Positions 1-6,734 of a stretch of DNA of 8,512 nucleotides are shown piece by piece. The notes beneath the pieces were generated by a model. The model saw only the letters and a list, made by a program, of their open reading frames with translations. It was not told the DNA's origin and did not search any database. Both the position numbers and the translations under genes were made by a program. Source of the stretch: Pseudomonadota bacterium (GTDB taxonomy: Bacteria > Pseudomonadota > Alphaproteobacteria > Caulobacterales > Caulobacteraceae); assembly GCA_023424215.1 (NCBI GenBank), contig JAFAEC010000207.1, positions 1 to 8,512 of the forward strand, given 5' to 3'. Numbering within the stretch: position 1 is the first letter of the stretch; each line of letters starts with the position of its first letter.

Positions 1-97
1 CCTTTGCACAGGTCGCGTCGCCCGCCGAGGCGGCACCATGTCCGTTGGCGGACAGAGGCGCAAGAGGACAGGACGGCGCGTCGAGGCGTTCACCACG

Positions 98-129
98 AAA
101 AAAGGGCGGCGGGCTTGCTCCCGCCGCCC
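98..129 (-). terminator. Intrinsic terminator of rpsA
   Basis: Read on the minus strand, a perfect 10-bp GC stem (GGGCGGCGGG with CCCGCCGCCC, positions 104-129) with a 6-nt loop is followed at once by six T residues (98-103). It begins 54 bases after the rpsA stop. This is a textbook rho-independent terminator and marks the end of the aroA-cmk-rpsA transcript. Positions 1-97 beyond it hold no gene I can support. Confidence 0.93.
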
Positions 130-183
130 ATTCTCTTCTGGCTCTATCGCGAAGCGCACGGCGCCTCGCTGTTTGAGAGCGCT

Positions 184-1884
184 TTACTCCTTGGAGCCGG
201 CGTTCTTCAGCGCGGCGCCCAGGATGTCGCCCAGCGAAGCGCCCGAGTCCGACGAGCCGAACTGCTCGATGGCCTCCTGCTCGTCCTTCATCTCCAGCGC
301 CTTGATCGACACGGAAACGCGACGCGAGGCCTTGTCGACGCCGGTGATCATGGCGTCGACGCGGTCGCCGACCGAGAAGCGCTCGGTGCGCTGCTCGGCG
401 CGGTCGCGCGACAGGTCCGACTTGCGGATGAAGGCGGTGACCGGCGCGTCGTCCTCGCCGAACTTCACCTCGATGCCGCCGGTCTCGATCGCCGTCACGG
501 TGACGGTGACCTGCTGGCCCTTCCTGTAGGTGTCGCCTTCCATCGGATCGCCGCCGAGCTGCTTGATGCCCAGCGAGACGCGCTCCTTCTCGACGTCGAC
601 GTCCAGCACCTTGGCCTTGACGGTCTCGCCCTTGCGGTAGCGCTGGATGGCTTCCTCGCCCGACACATTCCAGTCGAGGTCCGACAGGTGGACCATGCCG
701 TCGATGTCGTTGTCGAGGCCGATGAACAGGCCGAACTCGGTGGCGTTCTTGACCTCGCCCTCGACGGTCGAGCCGATCGGGTGAGCGGCCACGAAGGCGT
801 CCCACGGATTGTCCTGGGCCTGCTTCAGGCCCAGCGAGATGCGGCGCTTGGAGGCGTCGACGTCCAGCACGACCACGTCGACTTCCTGCGAGGTCGAGAC
901 GATCTTGCCGGGGTGGACGTTCTTCTTGGTCCAGGACATTTCCGAGACGTGCACCAGGCCCTCGACGCCGGCTTCCAGCTCCACGAAGGCGCCGTAGTCG
1001 GTGATGTTGGTGATGCGGCCCGACATCTTGGCGCCGACCGGATACTTGGCTTCCACGCCGTCCCACGGGTCGGCCTGCAGCTGCTTCATGCCGAGGCTGA
1101 TGCGCTGGGTGTCCGGGTTGATCTTGACGATCTGCACCTTGACGGTGTCGCCGACCGCCAGGACCTGCGACGGATGCGAGACGCGCTTCCACGACATGTC
1201 GGTGACGTGCAGCAGGCCGTCGATGCCGCCCAGGTCCACGAACGCGCCGTAGTCGGTGATGTTCTTGACGACGCCTTCGCGGACTTCGCCTTCCTGCAGC
1301 TGGCCGACCAGCTCGGTGCGCTGCTCGGCGCGGGCCTCTTCCAGGATGGCGCGGCGCGAGACGACGATGTTGCCGCGCGGACGGTCCATCTTGAGGATGG
1401 CGAACGGCTGCTCCTTGCCCATCAGCGGGGCGACGTCGCGCACCGGACGGATGTCGACCTGCGAGCCCGGCAGGAAGGCCGAGGCGCCGCCCAGGTCGAC
1501 GGTGAAGCCGCCCTTGACGCGGCCGACGATGACGCCGTTGACCGGCTGGCCGTCGGCGAACACGACTTCCAGACGGGTCCAGGCTTCCTCGCGGCGAGCC
1601 TTGTCGCGGCTGATGACGGCTTCACCCAGGGCGTTCTCGACGCGCTCCAGGTAGACCTCGACGTTGTCGCCGACCTTCGGGATCACGGCGCCTTCGCCGA
1701 TGCCGAATTCGCGGGCCGGGATGCGGCCTTCGGTCTTCAGACCGACGTCGATGATCAGGATGTCCTTTTCCATGCCGACGACGCGGCCGTGGACGACCTG
1801 GCCTTCGCCGAGGTCGCGACCCTGCAGCTGCTGGTCGAGGAGGGCGGCGAAATCGTCGCGGGTGGGGGAGAGGGTGTCGGTCAT
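184..1884 (-). CDS. rpsA: 30S ribosomal protein S1
   Basis: Ribosomal protein S1 binds mRNA on the 30S subunit and helps load structured or weak-SD messages. The 566-residue product shows six S1 (OB-fold) repeats at about residues 26-94, 112-178, 198-268, 283-355, 370-442 and 455-528. Repeats 3 and 4 carry the typical NITDYGAFV and LLHV/LVHVS...MSW signatures and end in RISLG(M/L)KQ. The length is normal for the family. The frame is open for 68 more codons upstream, but I place the start at the ATG at 1884 because MTDTLSPTRDDFAALL is the expected N-terminus, an AAGAG lies four bases upstream, and the extension is low-complexity Arg/Pro sequence. It is the last gene after aroA and cmk. A 154-bp gap separates it from cmk, so it may also have its own promoter, though I see no convincing one. 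Confidence 0.97.
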   Translation of the reverse strand: MTDTLSPTRDDFAALLDQQLQGRDLGEGQVVHGRVVGMEKDILIIDVGLKTEGRIPAREFGIGEGAVIPKVGDNVEVYLERVENALGEAVISRDKARREEAWTRLEVVFADGQPVNGVIVGRVKGGFTVDLGGASAFLPGSQVDIRPVRDVAPLMGKEQPFAILKMDRPRGNIVVSRRAILEEARAEQRTELVGQLQEGEVREGVVKNITDYGAFVDLGGIDGLLHVTDMSWKRVSHPSQVLAVGDTVKVQIVKINPDTQRISLGMKQLQADPWDGVEAKYPVGAKMSGRITNITDYGAFVELEAGVEGLVHVSEMSWTKKNVHPGKIVSTSQEVDVVVLDVDASKRRISLGLKQAQDNPWDAFVAAHPIGSTVEGEVKNATEFGLFIGLDNDIDGMVHLSDLDWNVSGEEAIQRYRKGETVKAKVLDVDVEKERVSLGIKQLGGDPMEGDTYRKGQQVTVTVTAIETGGIEVKFGEDDAPVTAFIRKSDLSRDRAEQRTERFSVGDRVDAMITGVDKASRRVSVSIKALEMKDEQEAIEQFGSSDSGASLGDILGAALKNAGSKE

Positions 1885-1914
1885 GTAGCTCTTGGGTTGG
1901 AGAAAGGGTTGTGG

Positions 1915-1938
1915 CGCGCGGCCGGACGGCCCCGCGCG
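1915..1938 (-). repeat. GC-rich inverted repeat in rpsA leader
   Basis: CGCGCGG at 1915-1921 pairs with CCGCGCG at 1932-1938 (7-bp stem, 10-base loop). In the rpsA message it would fold about 30-55 bases ahead of the start codon. There is no T tract after it, so it is not a good cmk terminator. A leader structure is possible, but in DNA this GC-rich it may be chance. Confidence 0.35.
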
Positions 1939-2038
1939 AGGTGGTGGACTGTGAGACAGGTCGTCGGGACGCGAGGCGAGACGATCGCCAGAACGCCCGC
2001 GGCTGGCGAGGTTGGGTGCGTTGGATTTGCGAAGGGGG

Positions 2039-2689
2039 TCAGAGACCGTGTTTCGCGCGCGCCGCCTCGACGATACGGCGGGCCGCATCGAAGGCGGCCT
2101 CTATATCCATATCGGTCGTGTCCAGCAAGACGGCGTCGGCGGCCTGCACCATCGGCGCCGCCCCGCGGCCGGCGTCGCGCTCGTCGCGCTTCACGATGTC
2201 CGCCAGCATGTCCTCGAACGCGATCGCCTCCCCCCGGCCGGTCAGCTGCTTCCAGCGCCGCGTGGCCCGCACCTCCGGCGTGGCGGTGACATAGAGCTTG
2301 GCGGGCGCGTCGGGGGCGATGACGGTGCCGATGTCGCGGCCGTCCAGCACCGCGCCCCCGGGCCGGGCGGCGAAGGCCTTCTGGAAGGCCAGCAGGGCCG
2401 CGCGCACGCCGGGATGGCCGGCCACCCGGCTGGCCGCCTCGCCCGCGCCCCGGCTGGTCAGTCGTCCCGTATCGCTGAGGTGGCTGGCGTCGAGGGATCG
2501 GGCCACGTCTTCAGCGGCTGCGGCGTCGTCGAGGGAGGCGCCGGCGTCGAGCACGCCGACTCCCACCGCCCGGTAGAGCAGGCCGGTGTCGAGGTGCGGC
2601 AGGCCGTAGAGCTCGGCCAGCCGGGCGGCGATGGTCCCCTTGCCCGAGGCGGCGGGTCCGTCGACGGCGATGATCAGGGCGGCGCTCAT
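2039..2689 (-). CDS. cmk: Cytidylate (CMP/dCMP) kinase
   Basis: Cytidylate kinase phosphorylates CMP and dCMP to the diphosphates using ATP, in the cytoplasm, feeding nucleotide synthesis and salvage. The 216-residue product has the P-loop GPAASGKGT (residues 11-19), the LDTGLLYR segment of the substrate site (33-40), the DGRDIGT motif (116-122) and the lid-region Arg/Asp cluster KRDERD (167-172). Length is normal for the bacterial family. The open frame extends far upstream antisense-like through aroA, but the ATG at 2689 is chosen because the protein then starts MSAALIIAVDGPAASGKG, with the P-loop at the expected distance. The start ATG overlaps the aroA stop in ATGA, which suggests translational coupling. 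aroA-cmk-rpsA is a common order in alphaproteobacteria. Confidence 0.97.
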   Translation of the reverse strand: MSAALIIAVDGPAASGKGTIAARLAELYGLPHLDTGLLYRAVGVGVLDAGASLDDAAAAEDVARSLDASHLSDTGRLTSRGAGEAASRVAGHPGVRAALLAFQKAFAARPGGAVLDGRDIGTVIAPDAPAKLYVTATPEVRATRRWKQLTGRGEAIAFEDMLADIVKRDERDAGRGAAPMVQAADAVLLDTTDMDIEAAFDAARRIVEAARAKHGL

Positions 2690-4008
2690 GTGGAGGCCGC
2701 GATATCGGCGCCGAGCCCGCGCATCAACTCCACGAACCCCGGAAAGCTGGTGGCGATCATGCCGGGCTCGTCCACGGTCACCGCCTGATCGGCCGCGAGG
2801 CCCAGCACCAGATGGCTCATGGCGATGCGATGATCGTGGACCGTGTGCACCGTCGCCCCACCCCGCACCGCGCCCCCGGAGACGACGAAACCCTCCGGCT
2901 CTTCCTCGACCGCGACGCCGCAGGCGCGCAGACCGGCGACCATCAGGGCGATCCGGTCGCTCTCCTTGACCCGCATCTCGCCGATGCCGCGCATCACCGT
3001 CTCGCCCGTCGCGAAGGCGGCCGTGGCCGCGAGGACCGGATACTCGTCGATCATCGAGGCCGCGCGGGCCTCCGGCACGACCACGCCGGTCAGGGCCGAG
3101 TGCCGCGCGGTGACGTCGCCCACCTCCTCGCCCCCGGCCATGCGGCGGTTCGAGATCGTCAGGTCGGCGCCCATCTCGCGCCAGGTCTCGAACAGGCCGG
3201 TGCGCAGCGGGTTGAGCATGACGCCCTCGACGGTGACCTCGGAGCCCGGAACGATCAGGGCGGCGGCCAGCGGGAAGGCCGCGGACGACGGATCGCCCGG
3301 CACGGAGACGGCGGTGGCCGCCAGGCGCTGTCCGCCGCGCAGGGACACCCGCCAGCCCTCGCCCACCGGCTCCACCCCGACCTCGGCCCCGAAGGCGCGC
3401 AGCATCCGCTCGGTATGGTCGCGGCTCTTCTCCGGCTCGGTCACGGAGGTGACGCCCACGGCGTTCAGGCCCGCCAGAAGAATGGCCGACTTCACCTGCG
3501 CCGAGGCGACGGCCTGGATGTGGTCGATCGCGGCGAGCCCGCCGCCGGCGACACGCAGCGGCAAGCGATCCGCCTCGCCCGGCCACGCGAACCGCGCGCC
3601 CATCTTCGCCAGCGGTTCGGCGACCCGCTTCATGGGGCGCTTCCTCAGCGAAGCGTCGCCGTCGAAATCGGCGGAGACCGCATAGCCCGCCGCCGCGCCC
3701 ATCAGCAGGCGCACACCGGTGCCGGCGTTGCCGCAGTCGATGACGCCCGCCGGCTGGCGGAAGCCGCCGTGGCCGACCACGCGCCAGCGGCCCCGCTCCA
3801 GCCGCTCGACGCCGGCGCCGAAGGCTTCGACGGCCTTCGCCGTGGCGAGGATGTCGTCGCCCTCCAGCAGCCCCTCGATTTCGGTCGCCCCGCTCGCTAT
3901 CGCGCCCAGGATCAGGGCCCGGTGCGACATGCTCTTGTCGCCGGGAGCGCGCGTGGTTCCGGACAGCGCGGGGCTGCGGCGGGCGGTCAGATGGGAGGGG
4001 GTCGTCAC
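2686..4008 (-). CDS. aroA: 3-phosphoshikimate 1-carboxyvinyltransferase (EPSP synthase, class II-like)
   Basis: EPSP synthase joins shikimate-3-phosphate and phosphoenolpyruvate in the pathway to aromatic amino acids and is the target of glyphosate. The 440-residue product contains PGDKSMSHR (22-30), GNAGTGVR (93-100), SAQVKSAILLAG (169-180), RDHTE (196-200), PGDPSSAAFPL (237-247), MIDEYP (319-324, likely catalytic Asp321) and KESDR (348-352). SAQ-V-K, RDHTE and GDKS are class II markers, as in the Agrobacterium CP4 enzyme; the fourth class II motif NxTR reads NPLR here. The start is set at GTG 4008 because homologs begin shortly before the SxLxGxxxxPGDKS region and a CCGGAG lies about nine bases upstream. 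The frame also permits an ATG at 4098, but that would nearly abut the divergent gene. First gene of the operon, overlapping cmk by four bases. Confidence 0.95.
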   Translation of the reverse strand: MTTPSHLTARRSPALSGTTRAPGDKSMSHRALILGAIASGATEIEGLLEGDDILATAKAVEAFGAGVERLERGRWRVVGHGGFRQPAGVIDCGNAGTGVRLLMGAAAGYAVSADFDGDASLRKRPMKRVAEPLAKMGARFAWPGEADRLPLRVAGGGLAAIDHIQAVASAQVKSAILLAGLNAVGVTSVTEPEKSRDHTERMLRAFGAEVGVEPVGEGWRVSLRGGQRLAATAVSVPGDPSSAAFPLAAALIVPGSEVTVEGVMLNPLRTGLFETWREMGADLTISNRRMAGGEEVGDVTARHSALTGVVVPEARAASMIDEYPVLAATAAFATGETVMRGIGEMRVKESDRIALMVAGLRACGVAVEEEPEGFVVSGGAVRGGATVHTVHDHRIAMSHLVLGLAADQAVTVDEPGMIATSFPGFVELMRGLGADIAAST

Positions 4009-4050
4009 CCGGCGGGACTCCGGCGGAACAGGGCGGCGCGGAGATCGCTT

Positions 4051-4079
4051 TTGACAGCGGCCCCCGGCAGTGGCAAGGG
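4051..4079 (+). promoter_or_regulatory. Putative promoter of the FYDLN-acid gene
   Basis: A perfect TTGACA (4051-4056) is followed 17 bases later by CAAGGG (4074-4079), about 40 bases ahead of the GTG at 4119. The -35 matches consensus exactly; the -10 is poor by E. coli standards, but its AGG core resembles the TAGGTT proposed for the tRNA promoter in this window. The same gap must also hold the divergent aroA promoter, for which I see only weak candidates. Confidence 0.45.
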
Positions 4080-4118
4080 AGCCGCCCGAATTCCCCACTC
4101 GTTGCGAGAGGCGCCCCC

Positions 4119-4595
4119 GTGGCCAATCCCGAACTGGGCCAGAAGCAGGTCTGTCCGAACTGCCAGGCCAAATTCTACGACCTGAACCGTCGCCCGGCCC
4201 ACTGTCCGAAGTGCGATGCCGACTTCGACCCGGAAGAGGCGCTGAAGCTGCGCAACCGCCGCGGCCGTCCGGGCGGCTACGCGCCTGACGAGACTCCGGA
4301 AGAGGACGCCGAGGATCAGGTCGACAAGAAGAAGGCCGCCGGCGACGACGAGGACGAGGACGAAACCGTCACCGCCCCGGAGATCGACGAGGAAGGTCAC
4401 GAGCCGATCCTCACGCCGGATGACGACGACGAGGACGCCGTCGACCCGACCGAAGAGCCCGGCATGGGCGAGGCGAGCGACGACGACGATGTGCTCGACG
4501 ACGACGACGACGACGATTCCGTCCCCTTCATCGAGGACGAGGACGACGACTCCTTCGACGAGGACATCGTCAAGCCCGAGAAGGACGAGGACTAG
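4119..4595 (+). CDS. FYDLN-acid family protein (TIGR02300-like)
   Basis: Conserved alphaproteobacterial protein of unknown function. The N-terminus forms a zinc-ribbon-like knuckle with two CxxC pairs, Cys12/Cys15 and Cys29/Cys32, bracketing the signature KFYDLNRRP. A short basic stretch follows (KLRNRRGRP, about 47-55), then the rest to residue 158 is overwhelmingly Asp/Glu, including a run of seven Asp residues. The ordered metal-binding head plus long acidic tail suggests a protein that contacts basic partners or a nucleic-acid machine, but this is inference. The start is GTG at 4119 with GAGAGG seven bases upstream. It is divergent from aroA across 110 bp, a conserved arrangement as far as I know. 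No signal peptide or membrane segment is visible. Confidence 0.9.
   Translation: MANPELGQKQVCPNCQAKFYDLNRRPAHCPKCDADFDPEEALKLRNRRGRPGGYAPDETPEEDAEDQVDKKKAAGDDEDEDETVTAPEIDEEGHEPILTPDDDDEDAVDPTEEPGMGEASDDDDVLDDDDDDDSVPFIEDEDDDSFDEDIVKPEKDED
4479..4517 (+). repeat. GAC trinucleotide repeat inside the acidic tail
   Basis: GAC codons occur three in a row at 4479-4487 (then GAT) and six in a row at 4497-4514 (then GAT), coding Asp runs. Use of nearly one codon makes this a short microsatellite that could change in unit number by slippage without shifting the frame. Confidence 0.8.
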
Positions 4596-4603
4596 GATTT
4601 CCG

Positions 4604-4633
4604 GGGCGGTTGCGGCCCTGGCCGCAGCCGCCC
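4604..4633 (+). terminator. Hairpin after the FYDLN-acid gene, probable terminator
   Basis: GGGCGGTTGCGGCC (4604-4617) pairs with GGCCGCAGCCGCCC (4620-4633): 14 pairs including one G-U, beginning nine bases after the stop. The formal loop is two bases, so the innermost pairs would open. What follows is only CGGACCCCTTTC-like sequence without a real T run, so termination may be partial or assisted. Confidence 0.55.
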
Positions 4634-4687
4634 GGACCCCTTTCGGACCCCCTCCGGAAGCGGTGAAAATAAATGTCGGAACCGGGC

Positions 4688-4716
4688 TTGATCGCCGAAA
4701 AGCCCTGACATAGGTT
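4688..4716 (+). promoter_or_regulatory. Putative promoter of tRNA-Ala
   Basis: TTGATC (4688-4693), a 17-base spacer and TAGGTT (4711-4716) lie 57 bases ahead of the mature tRNA 5' end. The arrangement is of the housekeeping-sigma type. It lies downstream of the preceding hairpin, so the tRNA is likely its own transcription unit. Confidence 0.5.
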
Positions 4717-4772
4717 CCGCCGCCTCGCCGGGGGGCGACATCAGTACCCCCGGCGATCCGACCGAAAGGTTC

Positions 4773-4848
<76 letters not shown>

Positions 4849-4856
4849 CCCACTTT

Positions 4857-4876
4857 CAGCGCGCGCTGAGCGCGCG
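4857..4876. repeat. GC palindrome just after tRNA-Ala
   Basis: CAGCGCGCGCTG (4857-4868) is a perfect 12-bp palindrome. An overlapping alternative fold pairs 4860-4866 with 4870-4876 around a TGA loop. It lies nine bases past the tRNA CCA and lacks a T tract. It may help end the tRNA transcript or be part of an old junction; no matching copy is seen elsewhere in the window. Confidence 0.4.
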
Positions 4877-4954
4877 TGACTCCGCTCTGGGGCCGACTTT
4901 ACGCTGGAATACGCGTGAGACGCTCGTCCTTCGATAGTCCAGATCGTCGTCAGC

Positions 4955-5818
4955 CTAAAGCTTGTCTAGCGGCAGCTTCAGATAGCGAACGCCATTGTCC
5001 TCGGCTGGCGGCAACACGCCAGCGTTGATGTTGACCTGGATCGACGGCAGGATGAGCGCAGGCAATTCCAGTGTCCGGTCACGCGATTCCCGCATGGCGA
5101 CGAACGCATCCTCGCTGACGCCGTTGGCCAGATGCACGTTGGCGCGCTCCTCCTCGATTGTCGTCTGCCATGCGTATTGATCCCGCCCGGGCGCCTTGTA
5201 GTCGTGACAGACGTAGACGCGCGTATCGCCGGGCAGAGACAATACTTTCTGAATTGAGCGATACAACAGACGCGCGTCGCCGCCGGGAAAGTCGGCGCGC
5301 GCAGTGCCATAGTCGGGCATGAACATGGTGTCGCCCACGAACACTGCATCGCCGATCAGGTAGCTGACGCAGGCCGGCGTGTGGCCGGGCGTGTGCATCA
5401 CCTCGATTTCAAGCTCGCCCAGCTTGAGTGTTTCGCCGTCACGAAGAAGCCTGTCAAACGGGCGCCCGTCGGCGGTGACATGGTCCAAATTGAAGATGTC
5501 CTTGAACACCTTCTGCACCGTCTGAATATGCTCGCCGATAACGATCGGCGCGCCTGTCGCTTGCTTGAGAAATGGCGCCGCCGAGAGGTGGTCGGCGTGC
5601 GCGTGGGTTTCCAAAAGCCAGTCAATTATGACGCCCTCAGCCTGCGCCGCGGCAAGGATCTCCTGCGCCGACCGAGTGCCTGTGCGACCGGATCTCTGAT
5701 CGAAGTCGAGCGCGCTATCGATGATGGCGCCGCGTTTGGTGGTTGGGTCCCACACCAGATAGCTGACGGTGTAGGTCGGTTCATGGAAAAAGGCGCGGAC
5801 TTGCGGGGACTGGGGCAT
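4955..5818 (-). CDS. blh: Blh/ETHE1-like MBL-fold hydrolase (likely persulfide dioxygenase)
   Basis: A 287-residue metallo-beta-lactamase-fold protein. Metal-site motifs are THAHADH (71-77), HTPGH (142-146), GDTMF with Asp163, and CHDY with His205. By comparison with ETHE1, His72, His146 and Asp163 are the likely iron ligands, which would fit oxidation of glutathione persulfide to sulfite. The length and the insert between the first and second motifs suit the Blh proteins of BigR operons rather than glyoxalase II or a beta-lactamase. There is no signal peptide, so it should be cytoplasmic. The ATG at 5818 is supported by GGAG seven bases upstream. It is divergent from the ArsR-type regulator across 53 bp that holds a shared operator candidate. 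The enzyme activity itself is inferred, not shown. Confidence 0.88.
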   Translation of the reverse strand: MPQSPQVRAFFHEPTYTVSYLVWDPTTKRGAIIDSALDFDQRSGRTGTRSAQEILAAAQAEGVIIDWLLETHAHADHLSAAPFLKQATGAPIVIGEHIQTVQKVFKDIFNLDHVTADGRPFDRLLRDGETLKLGELEIEVMHTPGHTPACVSYLIGDAVFVGDTMFMPDYGTARADFPGGDARLLYRSIQKVLSLPGDTRVYVCHDYKAPGRDQYAWQTTIEEERANVHLANGVSEDAFVAMRESRDRTLELPALILPSIQVNINAGVLPPAEDNGVRYLKLPLDKL

Positions 5819-5836
5819 AGGGAATCTCCGGCCTTA

Positions 5837-5858
5837 AAATTAGGCATTGCTAAATTAG
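5837..5858. promoter_or_regulatory. Candidate BigR-type operator
   Basis: AAATTAG occurs twice as a direct repeat (5837-5843 and 5852-5858), and the second copy is part of the 9-base palindrome CTAAATTAG (5850-5858). TTAG at 5840-5843 and CTAA at 5850-5853 also form inverted arms. The patch is strikingly AT-rich for this genome and lies between two divergent genes whose promoters overlap it. ArsR-family repressors such as BigR bind AT-rich dyads in this position. Identity as the operator is inferred. Confidence 0.55.
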
Positions 5859-5864
5859 ATTCAA
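5837..5864 (-). promoter_or_regulatory. Putative promoter of the blh-like gene
   Basis: On the minus strand TTGAAT (5864-5859), a 16-base spacer and TAATTT (5842-5837) precede the blh-like start at 5818. Both boxes lie in the AT-rich divergent gap, and the -10 is embedded in the left copy of the AAATTAG repeat, so a bound repressor would block it. Confidence 0.45.
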
Positions 5865-5874
5865 CTGCTATATG
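5847..5874 (+). promoter_or_regulatory. Putative promoter of the bigR-like gene
   Basis: TTGCTA (5847-5852), a 16-base spacer and TATATG (5869-5874), preceded by TG one base before, give an extended -10 type promoter. The -10 overlaps the first possible ATG (5872-5874) of the regulator gene, which puts transcription start near 5881, at an in-frame GTG. Confidence 0.45.
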
Positions 5875-6207
5875 AGGGCGGTGCCAGTCAGAAACCTCTC
5901 CCCGACAGCGTTCGCGGCCAAGGCCGGCGAAGCGGCGGCACTGCTGAAGGCTTTGGCGCATGAGGCCCGTCTGATGGTGCTTTGCCAATTGCTAGACGGC
6001 GAACATTCCGCCGGCGCGCTGCAGGAGGGTTCGGATCTGTCGCAGTCGGCGCTGTCGCAGCATCTGGCGCGCCTGCGGGAGGAGGGCCTCGTCGCCACCC
6101 GGCGCGATGCTCAGACAATCTATTACCGCCTCGCCGATCACAACGTCGCGCGCGTCCTGGAAACGCTCGCAGCTATTTATTGCCCGCCGAAACGGAAACG
6201 CGCATGA
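5872..6207 (+). CDS. bigR: ArsR-family persulfide-responsive repressor, BigR/SqrR-like
   Basis: A winged-helix ArsR-family repressor of 111 residues. The core begins at LLKALAHEARL (24-34), the recognition region is SDLSQSALSQHLARLREEGLVATRRDAQTIYYRL in parts (about 54-87), and the last helix ends AIYC. Cys38 (VLCQLL) and Cys104 (AIYC) are 66 residues apart, the same spacing as the sensing cysteines of BigR and SqrR, which form a di-, tri- or tetrasulfide link when persulfides rise and then release DNA. Arsenic-type metal motifs are absent. The ATG at 5872 has no Shine-Dalgarno and lies in the predicted -10; GTG at 5881 (three codons later) is an alternative, perhaps leaderless start. The stop overlaps the rhodanese ATG by four bases (ATGA). 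Confidence 0.9.
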   Translation: MRAVPVRNLSPTAFAAKAGEAAALLKALAHEARLMVLCQLLDGEHSAGALQEGSDLSQSALSQHLARLREEGLVATRRDAQTIYYRLADHNVARVLETLAAIYCPPKRKRA

Positions 6208-6734
6208 CCCGCCTCGACCCCATAACCGCCCAAGATCTGAAGCGTCGCCTCGATACAGGCGATGCCGTGCTGATCGATATCCGCGAAAGCGACGAACACG
6301 CTCGCGAGCACATTCTGGGCGCGAGGCTCGCGCCGCTCTCGGCGATCGACGCCCATGACTTTGACCGCGAGCGCGGCAAAGCGGCGGTGTTTCACTGCAA
6401 GTCCGGCATGCGTACGCAAGCAAACGCCGCGCGGCTCTTAGCGCATGGTTTTGCTGAAGCCTATTTCCTCGAAGGCGGGATCGAAGCTTGGAAGGCCGCG
6501 GGTTTCGGCGTGCACGAGAACAAGAAGGCGCCTCTTGAGATCATGCGCCAGGTCCAGATTACGGCAGGGTTGTTGGTTGTCGTCGGCATCGCGCTTGGAT
6601 GGCTTGCGCATCCCATCTTCTTCGCGCTCTCGGCCTTCGTCGGCGCCGGACTTGTCTTCGCCGGCGCGACCGGCTGGTGCGGCATGGCCATGCTGTTGAA
6701 GACAATGCCGTGGAATCGAAGCCTCGGAGCGTGA
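6204..6734 (+). CDS. Rhodanese-DUF2892 membrane sulfurtransferase (YgaP-like)
   Basis: A 176-residue protein with a single rhodanese domain (about 5-105) whose active loop is CKSGMR, with catalytic Cys65 in FHCKSGMR. A DUF2892/YgaP transmembrane domain follows (about 112-170) with two hydrophobic helices near 119-135 and 138-157. Rhodaneses move sulfane sulfur from persulfides to acceptors such as thiols, sulfite or cyanide; YgaP-type proteins do this at the inner membrane. The ATG overlaps the bigR-like stop, so translation is coupled and no separate strong ribosome site is needed. Pairing with an ArsR regulator recalls E. coli ygaVP, while the nearby Blh recalls Agrobacterium/Xylella BigR operons. 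The TGA stop overlaps a GTG that begins the broken permease gene. Confidence 0.92.
   Translation: MTRLDPITAQDLKRRLDTGDAVLIDIRESDEHAREHILGARLAPLSAIDAHDFDRERGKAAVFHCKSGMRTQANAARLLAHGFAEAYFLEGGIEAWKAAGFGVHENKKAPLEIMRQVQITAGLLVVVGIALGWLAHPIFFALSAFVGAGLVFAGATGWCGMAMLLKTMPWNRSLGA

Noticed and set aside
1885..2088. N-terminal extension of S1 from an upstream ATG at 2088
   Set aside because: The extra 68 residues are Arg/Pro/Ser-rich, overlap cmk, and precede a clear standard S1 N-terminus at 1884.
4..2289. A 761-codon open frame on the plus strand opposite rpsA and cmk
   Set aside because: It is antisense to two certain genes, has no recognisable domain, and arises from the strong GC bias at third positions.
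4009..4098. Upstream ATG start for aroA at 4098
   Set aside because: It would add 30 unconserved residues and leave almost no room for divergent promoters; GTG 4008 has a ribosome site and fits the family length.
2812..4185. A 457-codon open frame on the plus strand opposite aroA
   Set aside because: Low-complexity His/Arg/Ala translation without any domain; mirror of aroA codon bias.
4955..5818. Antibiotic-resistance metallo-beta-lactamase
   Set aside because: No signal peptide, and motifs and neighbours (persulfide sensor, rhodanese) point to a Blh/ETHE1-type enzyme.
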